From: Haemophilus parainfluenzae
Lineage (GTDB): Bacteria; Pseudomonadota; Gammaproteobacteria; Enterobacterales; Pasteurellaceae
Direction of reading: 5' to 3'
Assembly: GCF_014931375.1 (NCBI RefSeq)
Contig: NZ_CP063117.1
Span: 1,488,501 to 1,552,500 of the forward strand
Length of the DNA: 64,000 nucleotides
Shown here: positions 9,094 through 18,046 of the stretch, piece by piece
How positions within the stretch are numbered: position 1 is the stretch's first letter
Layout: each line of letters opens with the position of its first letter
Notes under the pieces: model-generated
Told to the model about the DNA's origin: nothing
Seen by the model: only the letters and a program-made list of their open reading frames with translations
Databases searched by the model: none
Program-made: the position numbers and the translations under genes

Positions 9094-9987
9094 TTAACTT
9101 TTACGATTGACAATAAATTCAGCTAATGCACGCAATGCAGTGGTATCAAAAGGTAAATTGTCTAATTCATGTAAGGCGGTTTGATAGAGTTCTTGGGCTT
9201 TTTGTTTCGCGCCCTCTAACCCTAGCAGCTTTGGATAAGTACTTTTATCTAAATCTAAATCAGATCCCACCGGTTTACCGATTTCCGCACTGTCGCCTTC
9301 AATATCTAAAATGTCATCTTGCACTTGGAAAGCTAAACCAATAGCTTGTGAATAACGTTCTAGTTGTTGCTCTAATTCTTTGTTTTCAAAGTGAGGAGAG
9401 CAGATAAAACCCAGTTTTAATGCAGCTGTTAGCAACGCACCAGTTTTATTGCGATGAATAAGTTCTAATTCGGCTAAATTAACTTGTTTATGCTCAGAAA
9501 TTAAATCTAAACTTTGCCCTAAACACATGCCTTGTACGCCAGATGCTTGAGCTAAGACTTTCACTAATTGCAATTTTTGTTCTGCAGAAAGAGAAGGGGC
9601 TTCAGTAAGAATTTCAAAGGCAAAAGTTTGTAACGCATCGCCAGCTAAAATGGCAGTAGCTTCATCAAAAGCAATATGACAAGTTGGTTGACCACGACGA
9701 AGTTCATCGTTGTCCATGGCAGGCAAATCATCATGGATTAAAGAATAAGCATGAATAGCTTCAATGGCTGCTGCCGCGTAATCTAAAGCTGTTGTTTCTG
9801 CCCCCAGCATTTTACCCGTTGCATAGACAAGGAAAGGACGAACGCGTTTGCCGCCTAGCAATAAGCCATATTTCATGGCATCACGCAAAGGGGCATTATA
9901 AGAGTCAATTTCTTCAAATTGATTGGCTAAAAACTGATTAATGCGATCTTGAACTTGTTTAAGTTCAGTGCCGAATTGATAACTCAT
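9094..9987 (-). CDS. ispA: Farnesyl diphosphate synthase
   Basis: This short-chain prenyltransferase condenses IPP with DMAPP and GPP to make farnesyl diphosphate for undecaprenyl phosphate and quinone side chains. The 297 residues are standard. GGKRVRPFLVYATG is the first substrate site, DDLPAMDND the first Asp-rich motif and FQVQDDILD the second. It starts three bases after the end of xseB and is followed by dxs, so two steps of isoprenoid synthesis sit in one transcription unit. Confidence 0.96.
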   Translation of the reverse strand: MSYQFGTELKQVQDRINQFLANQFEEIDSYNAPLRDAMKYGLLLGGKRVRPFLVYATGKMLGAETTALDYAAAAIEAIHAYSLIHDDLPAMDNDELRRGQPTCHIAFDEATAILAGDALQTFAFEILTEAPSLSAEQKLQLVKVLAQASGVQGMCLGQSLDLISEHKQVNLAELELIHRNKTGALLTAALKLGFICSPHFENKELEQQLERYSQAIGLAFQVQDDILDIEGDSAEIGKPVGSDLDLDKSTYPKLLGLEGAKQKAQELYQTALHELDNLPFDTTALRALAEFIVNRKS

Positions 9988-9990
9988 GGA

Positions 9991-10233
9991 TTACTCGTCC
10001 CCTTGATAATCACTTAATGGGGCGGTTTCGCTTTTTTGTAACAAAATTTGAATACGTTGTTCAGCTTGTTGTAAGCGTTCTTGACCAAGTTGAGCCAATT
10101 TAATGCCGTTTTCAAATTCTTTCAGCGCATCTTCCAATGGTAATTCACCACTTTCAAGTTTTGTCACAATGGTTTCTAATTGTGCAAGTGTTGTTTCAAA
10201 ATCAGGTTCAGCATTTGCTGGTTTACGCGCCAT
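9991..10233 (-). CDS. xseB: Exodeoxyribonuclease VII small subunit
   Basis: This is the 80-residue, mostly helical small subunit that assembles on XseA to form exonuclease VII, which degrades single-stranded DNA in both directions. The family core [20 protein letters not shown], followed by [11 protein letters not shown], is present. It is the first gene of the xseB-ispA-dxs unit, an order shared with many gammaproteobacteria, and is transcribed away from thiI. Confidence 0.95.
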   Translation of the reverse strand: MARKPANAEPDFETTLAQLETIVTKLESGELPLEDALKEFENGIKLAQLGQERLQQAEQRIQILLQKSETAPLSDYQGDE

Positions 10234-10400
10234 TAAATTATCCTTTTCAGATGAATAAATTGCTCCGTATTGTACTTGATTTTTATAGGGATGTTAAAAA
10301 CTTATTTCAAAGTGCGGTCAGTTTTTCGTGAGAATTTGAACTTTGTGGGAGCTGGAATTTAGCGTACAATACGACCATTTTTTATTATTTACAGATTATT

Positions 10401-11852
10401 ATGAAATTTATCGTTAAACTTTTTCCTGAAATTATGATTAAAAGCGAAACCGTGCGTAAGCGTTTCGCGAAAATTTTGACCTCTAATATCCGCAATATTT
10501 TACAGAAATATGATGAAGAAACGGCTGTTGTTCGTCATTGGGATTACATTGAAGTTCGCTCAAAAAATGAAGCCAATCGTGAAGAGTTGATTGCGCTTTT
10601 ACAACGAATTCCAGGGATTCATCATTTTTTAGAAGTAGAAGAAAAACCGTTTACCGATTTACATCATATCTTTGAGTTGACCTTAGCGGATGTTGCCTCT
10701 AAACTTGAAAACAAAACCTTTTGCGTGCGTGTAAAACGCAAAGGGAAACATGATTTCAGTTCCATTGAAGCAGAACGTTATATCGGTGGTGGGTTAAATC
10801 AGCATATTGAAAGTGCAAAAGTACGTTTAAAAAATCCTGATGTAACTGTTCGCATTGATATTGAAGATGACAAAATGATGCTAGTGAGAGCTCGTCATGT
10901 TGGTCTTGGTGGTTATCCAATTGGGACGCAAGAAGACGTGCTTTCATTGATTTCTGGTGGCTTTGACTCAGGCGTATCCAGTTATATGCTTATTCGTCGT
11001 GGTTCTCGTGTGCATTATTGTTTCTTCAATTTAGGTGGGGCTGCTCACGAAATTGGTGTGAAACAAATGGCTTACCATATTTGGAATCGTTATAGTTCAT
11101 CACATAAAGTCCGTTTTATTGCCATTCCTTTTGAAGGTGTAGTGGGCGAGATTTTAGAGAAAGTCGATAACGGCCAAATGGGCGTCGTGTTAAAACGAAT
11201 GATGGTGCGTGCTGCAAGTAAAGTTGCACAACGTTTTGATATTCAAGCTATCGTTACCGGCGAAGCACTCGGACAGGTTTCAAGCCAAACTTTAACCAAT
11301 TTACGTTTAATTGATGAAGCATCTGATGCGTTAGTATTACGTCCACTCATTACCCATGATAAAGAACAAATTATCGCGATGGCGAAAGAGATCGGCACAG
11401 ATGATATTGCTAAATCAATGCCGGAATTCTGCGGGGTGATTTCTAAAAATCCAACGATTAAAGCGGTACGTGAAAAAATTCTTGAAGAAGAAAATCACTT
11501 TGATTTTGGCGTGTTGGAAAGTGCGGTTGAAAATGCACAATATTTAGATATTCGCCAAATTGCAGAAGAAACAGAGAAAGAAGTGGTGGAAGTGGATACC
11601 ATTTCGGTGCTTGGTGAAAATGATATTATTTTAGATATTCGCAGCCCAGAAGAGACAGATGAAAATCCATTTGAATCAGACGAGCATCAAGTGATGCAAT
11701 TGCCGTTTTACAAATTATCTTCACAATTCGGCTCATTAGATCAAAGTAAAAACTATGTGCTTTATTGTGAACGAGGCGTGATGAGTAAACTGCAAGCGCT
11801 TTATTTAAAAGAAAAAGGTTTCACGAATGTGAGAGTTTTCGGGAAAAAATAA
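10401..11852 (+). CDS. thiI: tRNA 4-thiouridine synthase with rhodanese domain
   Basis: ThiI adenylates U8 of tRNA and inserts persulfide sulfur to make 4-thiouridine, and also supplies sulfur for the thiamine thiazole. Its 483 residues include an N-terminal ferredoxin-like domain, a THUMP domain (about 60-165), a PP-loop ATP pyrophosphatase motif [12 protein letters not shown] (about 184-195) and a C-terminal rhodanese domain from about 400 with the active cysteine in YCERGVMSK. The rhodanese domain marks the enterobacterial-type enzyme. It is divergent from xseB and ends at a bidirectional terminator. Confidence 0.97.
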   Translation: MKFIVKLFPEIMIKSETVRKRFAKILTSNIRNILQKYDEETAVVRHWDYIEVRSKNEANREELIALLQRIPGIHHFLEVEEKPFTDLHHIFELTLADVASKLENKTFCVRVKRKGKHDFSSIEAERYIGGGLNQHIESAKVRLKNPDVTVRIDIEDDKMMLVRARHVGLGGYPIGTQEDVLSLISGGFDSGVSSYMLIRRGSRVHYCFFNLGGAAHEIGVKQMAYHIWNRYSSSHKVRFIAIPFEGVVGEILEKVDNGQMGVVLKRMMVRAASKVAQRFDIQAIVTGEALGQVSSQTLTNLRLIDEASDALVLRPLITHDKEQIIAMAKEIGTDDIAKSMPEFCGVISKNPTIKAVREKILEEENHFDFGVLESAVENAQYLDIRQIAEETEKEVVEVDTISVLGENDIILDIRSPEETDENPFESDEHQVMQLPFYKLSSQFGSLDQSKNYVLYCERGVMSKLQALYLKEKGFTNVRVFGKK

Positions 11853-11862
11853 GCAAAAAATG

Positions 11863-11888
11863 ACCGCACTTTAACGTGCGGTTTTTTT
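11863..11888. terminator. Bidirectional terminator between thiI and yvcK
   Basis: ACCGCAC (11863-11869) and GTGCGGT (11876-11882) form the stem, with T runs on either strand. It is an inverted uptake-sequence pair serving the two convergent genes. Confidence 0.8.
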
Positions 11889-12831
11889 ATTCGTAATCTA
11901 ATTCACCCACTAATTCATCGATAGCTTTGGCAAGTAACGTTCGGTCATGACGATAGCTGATATCATCTGCATTCAAGCGTTTAGCCAAGATTTTAACAGG
12001 AGAAATCGCAGACAAATCGACCGCACTTTTTTCGCGATAAGGGGTAATGGCGCCATTAATGACAGGGGCTCCGACGATTTCATTTATTTTTTGAATACGA
12101 TCAGCCAACGATAGATGAGAGGCGGCGCCAATTTCTACTCCTAAATTATCAATAAAAATTACTTTCGCTTTGCTATTACGCAGGGCAGTCGCTAATTCAG
12201 GTAATAATAATGGTGGCATAATACTCGTCATGAAACTTCCTGGACCGAGTAAAATGACTTCCGCTTGCTCCAATGCTTGGATGGCTTCTTGTGCGGCTTT
12301 AACCATAGGCACTAAGAAAAGTGATTGGGGTAATTCTGTTAAATTATCAATGCTCACTTCACCGACAATGCTGGAGCCTGAACCTAAACTCGCGGCAAGA
12401 TGAACAGATTCTTCTGACATGGGAATAATGTGAGATTTTACTTTGAGTAATTCACGAATTAAGTTAATGGCTTCAATAGGGCGAATATGCATATCTTCTA
12501 AGGCTTTGAGCATTAAATTGCCTAAATTATGCCCAGAAAGTTCACCTTCGCCAGTAAAGCGGTATTCAAATAATGCGGAGGCTGTACTTGGCTCAATGAC
12601 GATTTGGTTTAAGCAATTACGTAGATCGCCCCACGCAATACCACCTTGTTCTTGGCGAATTCGGCCAGTAGAACCGCCGTTATCTGTGGTGGTGACAATA
12701 CCAGTTAAACGCTCTTTCATAAAACTCAGCGCTGATAATACACGCCCTAATCCATGACCACCACCAATGGCAACAATATGTTTGATTTCGTCTAAATGTT
12801 CATGACGGCTGTGACGAGATAAATCAGACAT
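11887..12831 (-). CDS. ybhK: YvcK/CofD-like gluconeogenesis factor
   Basis: This protein belongs to the YvcK/YbhK family, related to 2-phospho-L-lactate transferase CofD. Family members bind UDP-GlcNAc and affect cell shape and central carbon metabolism in other bacteria, but the enzymatic activity is unsettled. The 314 residues include IVAIGGGHGLGRVLSAL (about 19-35), TTTDNGGSTGRIR, WGDLRNCL and the GPGSFMTSIMPPLL block. It is divergent from moaA, as ybhK is in E. coli, which supports orthology. A role in molybdopterin synthesis is not implied by that neighbourhood. Confidence 0.9.
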   Translation of the reverse strand: MSDLSRHSRHEHLDEIKHIVAIGGGHGLGRVLSALSFMKERLTGIVTTTDNGGSTGRIRQEQGGIAWGDLRNCLNQIVIEPSTASALFEYRFTGEGELSGHNLGNLMLKALEDMHIRPIEAINLIRELLKVKSHIIPMSEESVHLAASLGSGSSIVGEVSIDNLTELPQSLFLVPMVKAAQEAIQALEQAEVILLGPGSFMTSIMPPLLLPELATALRNSKAKVIFIDNLGVEIGAASHLSLADRIQKINEIVGAPVINGAITPYREKSAVDLSAISPVKILAKRLNADDISYRHDRTLLAKAIDELVGELDYE

Positions 12832-12997
12832 TTTTCTTCCTTTTTTACCTATAAATTATTATAAAAAATAATGTTATATATTTTTTTATATAAGGTAATA
12901 CTGTTATTTTTATCAATATAGTCGGGTTATTCTACCAAATTATTGCTATTAACCGCTTGCTTTTATTACAATACCAACACAATTTATTTTTAACGCA

Positions 12998-13104
12998 TAA
13001 CTCCGAGCTTGTTTAGCCTAAGTTTCACAAGAAATACGGTGGCAAGCCAATAACGCGGTACGTTATTCAGGGATACGCTGGAAACGGTTTATCCTCTCCA
13101 TATT
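12998..13104 (+). promoter_or_regulatory. Moco riboswitch upstream of moaA
   Basis: The leader contains conserved blocks of the molybdenum-cofactor RNA motif: CTCCGAG (13001-13007), TTTAGCCTAAGTTTCAC (13012-13028) and GGATACGCTGGAAACGG (13071-13087). Helices visible by eye are GGATA/TATCC (13071-13075 with 13090-13094), TAACG/CGTTA (13051-13065) and CTTG/CAAG. In E. coli the same element before moaA senses molybdenum or tungsten cofactor and lowers expression. The moaA start lies 14 bases further on. Confidence 0.9.
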
Positions 13105-13118
13105 TAGAAAGGTGTAAA

Positions 13119-14132
13119 ATGCAATCCATTCCTATCAAGAACGTAGGAGAGTCTCGCTTAGTCGATCCTTTCCAACGACAATATTACTATCTACGACTGT
13201 CGATTACCGATCAGTGTAATTTTCGTTGTACCTATTGTTTACCTGATGGTTATCAACCCGAAGCTAACAAACCAAGTTTCTTAACCTTAAAAGAAATCAC
13301 CCATCTTGCTCAAGCGTTTGCTGAAATGGGCACAGAGAAAATCCGTTTAACGGGTGGCGAACCGACTTTACGCAAAGATTTTATTTCTATTGCTGAAAGC
13401 ATTGCTAACATTGATGGCATTCGTCAATTAGCCGTTACGACAAACGGCTATCGCATGGCAAAAGATGTGGCTGATTGGAAGAAAGCAGGGATTACGTCTA
13501 TTAATGTCAGTGTTGATAGCTTAGATCCGAAAATGTTCCATCAAATTACAGGCATCAATAAATTTGATGACGTGATGCGTGGTATCGATCGTGCATTTGA
13601 AGTGGGCTACAACAAAGTTAAAGTCAATTCAGTTTTGATGAAAAATTTGAATGACAAAGAGTTTGAGCAATTCCTTGTTTGGGTGAAAGATCGCCCAATT
13701 CAAATGCGCTTTATCGAACTCATGCAAACGGGCGAAATGGATAGTTTCTTTGATAAATTCCATCTTTCAGGGCAAGTATTAGCGGATAAATTGCTGCAAA
13801 ACGGTTGGCAATTACAACACAAATCCCATACTGATGGTCCTGCAAAAGTATTCACACATCCTGATTATGCAGGCGAAATTGGCTTAATTATGCCTTATGA
13901 GAAGAATTTCTGTGCAAGCTGTAATCGTCTCAGAGTATCAGCGAAGGGCAAACTTCATCTCTGTTTATTCGGCGAAGAAGGCATTGAATTACGTGATTTA
14001 TTGCAATCCCATGAACAGCAAGATATTTTGCAAGCACGTATTTTTTCTGCATTGCAAGGCAAACGTGAACATCATTATTTGCATATCGGTGATAGTGGCG
14101 TAAGAAATCATTTAGCTTCTATCGGTGGCTAA
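13119..14132 (+). CDS. moaA: GTP 3',8-cyclase
   Basis: This radical SAM enzyme performs the first step of molybdopterin synthesis, converting GTP to 3',8-cyclo-GTP. The N-terminal 4Fe-4S motif is CNFRCTYC (residues about 31-38), the SAM-binding GGEP follows, and the C-terminal second cluster motif is CASCNRLR then a downstream CLFG. It has 337 residues and ends in GG, which is needed for activity in this family. AAAGG precedes the ATG. It leads a moaA-moaC-moaD-moaE cluster and sits behind a Moco riboswitch. moaB, present in E. coli, is absent. Confidence 0.97.
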   Translation: MQSIPIKNVGESRLVDPFQRQYYYLRLSITDQCNFRCTYCLPDGYQPEANKPSFLTLKEITHLAQAFAEMGTEKIRLTGGEPTLRKDFISIAESIANIDGIRQLAVTTNGYRMAKDVADWKKAGITSINVSVDSLDPKMFHQITGINKFDDVMRGIDRAFEVGYNKVKVNSVLMKNLNDKEFEQFLVWVKDRPIQMRFIELMQTGEMDSFFDKFHLSGQVLADKLLQNGWQLQHKSHTDGPAKVFTHPDYAGEIGLIMPYEKNFCASCNRLRVSAKGKLHLCLFGEEGIELRDLLQSHEQQDILQARIFSALQGKREHHYLHIGDSGVRNHLASIGG

Positions 14133-14220
14133 AAGAAAATAGGTGACTTTTATTATTCACTTATTTTGCTTTCATCACACATGTAAAACATTCAATATTT
14201 TAACTGCACTTTATTTTATT

Positions 14221-14703
14221 ATGACTACATTTACGCATATCAATTCTCAAGGCGAAGCCAATATGGTGGATGTTTCTGCAAAAGCAGAGACCGTTCGTGA
14301 AGCTCGTGCTGAAGCCATCGTTACTATGTCGAAAGAAACTCTTTCCATGATCGTGGAAGGTAAACATCACAAAGGCGATGTATTTGCTACAGCACGTATT
14401 GCAGGTATTCAAGCTGCAAAACGTACTTGGGAACTTATCCCGCTTTGCCACCCCTTATTACTTTCTAAAGTAGAAGTGAATTTAGAACCGTTACTTGAAA
14501 CCAATCAAGTTCGTATTCAATCTCTTTGCAAATTAACCGGAAAAACCGGCGTAGAAATGGAAGCATTAACCGCTGCAAGTGTTGCCGCATTAACCATTTA
14601 TGACATGTGTAAAGCCGTACAAAAAGACATATTAATTGAGCACGTTCGCCTGTTAGAAAAGAGCGGTGGAAAATCCGGTCATTTTATTGCGGAGGAAAAA
14701 TAA
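14221..14703 (+). CDS. moaC: Cyclic pyranopterin monophosphate synthase
   Basis: MoaC rearranges 3',8-cyclo-GTP to cyclic pyranopterin monophosphate, following MoaA. The 160 residues start [19 protein letters not shown] like homologs, and contain [32 protein letters not shown] and the late MCKAVQKDI block with conserved His and Lys residues. The start at 14221 is chosen on homology; an in-frame ATG at 14143 would add 26 hydrophobic, unconserved residues. No good ribosome-binding site precedes 14221, only an AT-rich stretch, so translation may depend on an unstructured leader. Confidence 0.94.
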   Translation: MTTFTHINSQGEANMVDVSAKAETVREARAEAIVTMSKETLSMIVEGKHHKGDVFATARIAGIQAAKRTWELIPLCHPLLLSKVEVNLEPLLETNQVRIQSLCKLTGKTGVEMEALTAASVAALTIYDMCKAVQKDILIEHVRLLEKSGGKSGHFIAEEK

Positions 14704-14704
14704 G

Positions 14705-14950
14705 ATGTTAAATGTTTTATTTTTTGCTCAAACTCGTGAATTAATTGGGGAAGATTCTATTCAGCTTGAAGGCGATTTTGAGACAGCGGAAGCTGTGCGT
14801 GAACATCTTGCTCAAAAAGGTGATAGATGGGCGCTAGCGTTAGAAAAAGGGAAACTTTTAGTGGCTATTAATCAAACCTTGATGTCATTAGAAAGTGCGG
14901 TCAAAAATGGGGATGAAATTGCGTTTTTCCCACCGGTAACTGGAGGCTAA
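14705..14950 (+). CDS. moaD: Molybdopterin synthase sulfur carrier subunit
   Basis: This is a ubiquitin-like sulfur carrier of 81 residues. Its C-terminal Gly-Gly (in PPVTGG) is thiocarboxylated and donates sulfur to cyclic pyranopterin monophosphate within the MoaD-MoaE complex. The start at 14705 gives the conserved MLNVLFFAQTRELIG; it follows the moaC stop by one base with GGAGG inside the moaC end. The stop is directly followed by the moaE ATG, consistent with coupled, equimolar translation of the two synthase subunits. Confidence 0.95.
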   Translation: MLNVLFFAQTRELIGEDSIQLEGDFETAEAVREHLAQKGDRWALALEKGKLLVAINQTLMSLESAVKNGDEIAFFPPVTGG

Positions 14951-15403
14951 ATGGCTGATATTCAAATTTCAGTACAAGAACAACCTTTTGATCAAAATGC
15001 CGTTTACCAATGGCTTTCTGAGCAACATTCGGTTGGCGCAACAGTTATTTTTGTGGGTAAAGTACGCGATCTTAATTTAGGCGATGAGGTATCCAGTTTA
15101 TACTTAGAGCATTATCCCGCCATGACAGAAAAAGCCTTACGTGAAATTGTAGAACTGGCGGAAGCGCGTTGGGATATTCAACGAGTGTCTGTGATACATC
15201 GAGTAGGACTTTTGCATACTGGCGATGAAATTGTTTTAGTCGGCATCAGTTCTGCTCACCGAGGTGACGCCTACCACGCTAATGAATTTATTATGGACTT
15301 CTTAAAATCCAAAGCCCCGTTCTGGAAAAAAGAACAAACCAATCAAGGCGAACGTTGGATTGAAGCAAGAGAGAGCGATAAAGAAGCGTTAGAGAAGTGG
15401 TAA
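14951..15403 (+). CDS. moaE: Molybdopterin synthase catalytic subunit
   Basis: MoaE converts cyclic pyranopterin monophosphate to molybdopterin with sulfur from MoaD. The 150 residues include VGKVRDLN, LYLEHYPAMTEKAL, HRVGLLHTGDEIVLVGISS and the C-terminal KSKAPFWKKE motif, whose lysines line the active site. It directly follows moaD and closes the operon; a hairpin terminator follows at 15419. Confidence 0.96.
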   Translation: MADIQISVQEQPFDQNAVYQWLSEQHSVGATVIFVGKVRDLNLGDEVSSLYLEHYPAMTEKALREIVELAEARWDIQRVSVIHRVGLLHTGDEIVLVGISSAHRGDAYHANEFIMDFLKSKAPFWKKEQTNQGERWIEARESDKEALEKW

Positions 15404-15418
15404 TTCAATATAAAAAAC

Positions 15419-15444
15419 ATGGTCATTTTTATGGCCATTTTTTA
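15419..15444 (+). terminator. Terminator of the moa operon
   Basis: ATGGTCA (15419-15425) pairs with TGGCCAT (15432-15438) with one G-U pair and is followed by TTTTTTATT. The 211 bases from here to the adhesin start are AT-rich; no further gene is visible. Confidence 0.65.
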
Positions 15445-15655
15445 TTCCTGTAAAAAAAAGTGTAACTGCATTTTGGTATATTATGTGATGATTTGTAAAT
15501 TTCTTTATTTTTCAATGAGAAATACTGTTTTATTGAATGATATGTAAAATAATGTAAATTTAGTATTCATTGTAATAAATATTGTATTATACTTGTGCGG
15601 TATTGTTCAGGGTTATTTGTACTTGAATATAACCATATACAATAGGAAATTAATT

Positions 15656-17947
15656 ATGAATCATGTTTTTAAAATTATCTGGAATACAGTAAACCAATGC
15701 TGGATTGCTGTTTCAGAACTAAGCAAATCTGTGGGTAAATCATCTCAAATAGACAAACGTAAAGCATTAAATGTAATTATTGGAGCTGCAGTTTTAGCGG
15801 GTGTAAGCACAACCGCAATGGCTGAAACCAATGTGGTATCAAATGATCAGGGAAATATCGTTGGTGGTATTGGTGCGAGCGCTCTTGGTGGAACTGGTAC
15901 AACAGGAAATTCTGTTGTTTTAGGTAATAAAGCTAAATCTGAAATAACTGAAAGCGTAGTAATTGGTGGTAATACTACAAATACAGGACGTTGGTCAGTA
16001 ACTTTAGGTGATAAAGCTGATGGTAATTCTCAATATGGCGTGACGATTGGTAATAGAGCCTATAGTGGTAAAGGTGCAAACGCAATTGCTATTGGCTTAA
16101 TGGCTAAAACTTCTAATGAGAAAGCGGGTGGAAATAGCCAAACTGCTGTAGGGGTGGCATCTTATGCTGATGGTGAAGGGGCTTCAGCCTTTGGTGCAAC
16201 AGCAAATGCAACAGGTGCTCTAGCAACCGCTGTTGGTCGAAACTCGAAAGCTCTTGCAAAAAGTGCATCCGCATTGGGAGATAGTGCATCAGCTTCAGCA
16301 TGGGGCGCAACAGCATTAGGTGTAGGCGCATCGGCTAGAGCAGATAATTCTATTGCTGTGGGTTCAGCTGCAGTCACTGAAGGACGAGAATCAACAGCAT
16401 TAGGACGTCGTTCTTATGCTGGTGCTCAAAGTGCGACGGCTCTAGGTACCTTAGCTAATGCAAGTGCAATCGTTTCGACCGCTGTAGGTAACGATGCGAA
16501 AGCAAGTGCTATTCAGGCTTCAGCATTAGGTAATGGATCAAACGCAAGCGGAAGTGGTGCATTAGCTTTGGGAGCAAAATCTAACGCTTCAGCTGCAGAT
16601 GCATTAGCAACTGGTTCTAACTCTGTAGCTTCATCAACGAATGCAGTAGCAGTTGGTAAAGATAGTAATTCTTCTGCTGTTAATGCTATTGCTCTTGGTA
16701 CATCTAGTAACGTCTCTGGGGTTAGTGCGGTAGTGATTGGTACTCAAGCAAAAGGTACTCATGAAAACTCTGTGACATTAGGTTCTTATTCAAGCAGTGC
16801 AGCTAATGATTTTGATCCGACAGCAAAAACTTTATCTTCTTTTGACGATAATGCGGCAGGCACAACAGTTAACTACAATGGTACTTCTTCAACTCAAAAA
16901 GGCGCAGTATCTGTCGGTGATGGAACACTTGTTCGTCAGATCCAAAATGTAGGTGCGGGTCGAATTACGGCTACTTCAAATGATGCGGTAAATGGTAGTC
17001 AGTTATATCAAGCATATTACAATGCAGGCTTTAACATTCAAAACAATGGTACAGAAACATCACGTATTAATACCCATGGCAAAGTAAATTTTGTGAATGG
17101 TGAAAATACCGAAGTTGTTGTAAAAGATGGTGAGAATGCAGCAGAAATTAAAGTGAATGCAAAAGACACTTCAGCATCAGTTGAAGCAGGCTCAGATGCA
17201 ATTACTGTAACAGTGGGCGAACCAACCAAAGTTACTGGAAAAGACGGTGTAACTGTAACTACAGTGACCAATTATAAAGTGGATCTTTCACAAAAAACTA
17301 AAGATGAAATTAAAAATGCGGCGGGTCGTGGATTTAACGTGACTGCAAGTGCATCTGAAGGTACTGTTGTAAATGAAGTAACAGAAGAAACGGTTCAATC
17401 TACAGCAACAAAAATGGATAAGTTAACACTTGATGCGGGTAAAAACATTAAATTAACCCACAAAAAAGGCAAAGTGTTAAGTGTTGCGGTATCTGATACG
17501 CCAACATTTACCAATGTCACAACAACCGGTGATATCAACGTTGGTGGTACAGTCCATGCACACGGTGGCTTGGATGTTCACAATAATCGTATTGTGAATG
17601 TGGCTGATCCTAAAGACCCAACTGATGCAGTAAATAAACGTTATGTTGATAATGCCGTGAAAAACATTAATAACAACATCAATCGTTTAGACAATAAAAT
17701 TGATCACGTTGATCGTCGTTTACGTGCAGGTATTGCAGGTGCGACAGCGATTTCTTTCTTACAACGTCCAAATGAAGCAGGTAAAAGCTTAGTTTCTGTT
17801 GGTGTTGGTGGTTATCGCAATGAAAATGCATTAGCGGTTGGTTATGGTCGAAATTCTGATAACAACAAAATTTCGATTAAAGTTGGTGCAAGTATCAATA
17901 CCCGCAGTGATGTAAACTGGGGTGGAAGCATCGGTTACCAATGGTAA
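15656..17947 (+). CDS. YadA-like trimeric autotransporter adhesin with extended signal peptide
   Basis: This is a type Vc secreted surface adhesin of 763 residues. The start at 15656 gives an extended signal peptide (ESPR): MNHVFKIIWN with QCW and SELSK, then a basic and hydrophobic segment ending TTAMA, about residue 56. The passenger has many degenerate 14-residue YadA head repeats (for example ATALGTLANASAIVS), a neck around RQIQNVGAGRI-DAVNGSQLY, a beta-rich stalk, a short coiled coil (DNAVKNINNNINRLDNKID) and a four-strand YadA anchor ending in Trp (GGSIGYQW). Head repeats imply adhesion to matrix or cells, but the receptor is unknown. An earlier in-frame start at 15593 would only add a non-signal extension. 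Confidence 0.92.
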   Translation: MNHVFKIIWNTVNQCWIAVSELSKSVGKSSQIDKRKALNVIIGAAVLAGVSTTAMAETNVVSNDQGNIVGGIGASALGGTGTTGNSVVLGNKAKSEITESVVIGGNTTNTGRWSVTLGDKADGNSQYGVTIGNRAYSGKGANAIAIGLMAKTSNEKAGGNSQTAVGVASYADGEGASAFGATANATGALATAVGRNSKALAKSASALGDSASASAWGATALGVGASARADNSIAVGSAAVTEGRESTALGRRSYAGAQSATALGTLANASAIVSTAVGNDAKASAIQASALGNGSNASGSGALALGAKSNASAADALATGSNSVASSTNAVAVGKDSNSSAVNAIALGTSSNVSGVSAVVIGTQAKGTHENSVTLGSYSSSAANDFDPTAKTLSSFDDNAAGTTVNYNGTSSTQKGAVSVGDGTLVRQIQNVGAGRITATSNDAVNGSQLYQAYYNAGFNIQNNGTETSRINTHGKVNFVNGENTEVVVKDGENAAEIKVNAKDTSASVEAGSDAITVTVGEPTKVTGKDGVTVTTVTNYKVDLSQKTKDEIKNAAGRGFNVTASASEGTVVNEVTEETVQSTATKMDKLTLDAGKNIKLTHKKGKVLSVAVSDTPTFTNVTTTGDINVGGTVHAHGGLDVHNNRIVNVADPKDPTDAVNKRYVDNAVKNINNNINRLDNKIDHVDRRLRAGIAGATAISFLQRPNEAGKSLVSVGVGGYRNENALAVGYGRNSDNNKISIKVGASINTRSDVNWGGSIGYQW

Positions 17948-17957
17948 TTATTTGATA

Positions 17958-17988
17958 AAAAGGCAGAGTAAAATCTGCCTTTTATTTT
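17958..17988 (+). terminator. Terminator of the first adhesin gene
   Basis: AAAAGGCAGA (17958-17967) pairs with TCTGCCTTTT (17974-17983), followed by ATTTTG. Confidence 0.8.
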
Positions 17989-18003
17989 GTTATGTTGAGA
18001 TGA

Positions 18004-18035
18004 AAAAAGTGCGGTCAAATTTAACCGCACTTTTT
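18004..18035. terminator. Bidirectional terminator from an inverted uptake-sequence pair
   Basis: AAAAAGTGCGGT (18004-18015) pairs perfectly with ACCGCACTTTTT (18024-18035), giving T runs on both strands. It lies between the convergent adhesin and aminotransferase genes, 12 bases after the aminotransferase stop. Confidence 0.85.
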
Positions 18036-18046
18036 ATTTTTATTGA

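Noticed and set aside
14143..14220. Extended moaC start
   Set aside because: Adds 26 hydrophobic residues not seen in MoaC; homologs begin MTTFTH.
15445..15655. Simple-sequence repeats for phase variation of the adhesins
   Set aside because: I checked upstream of both adhesin genes and inside their starts for tetranucleotide or homopolymer tracts. Only AT-rich sequence without tandem units was seen.
16113..16377. Overlapping minus-strand frames in the first adhesin
   Set aside because: They arise from the Ala-rich repeat composition of the YadA head on the other strand.
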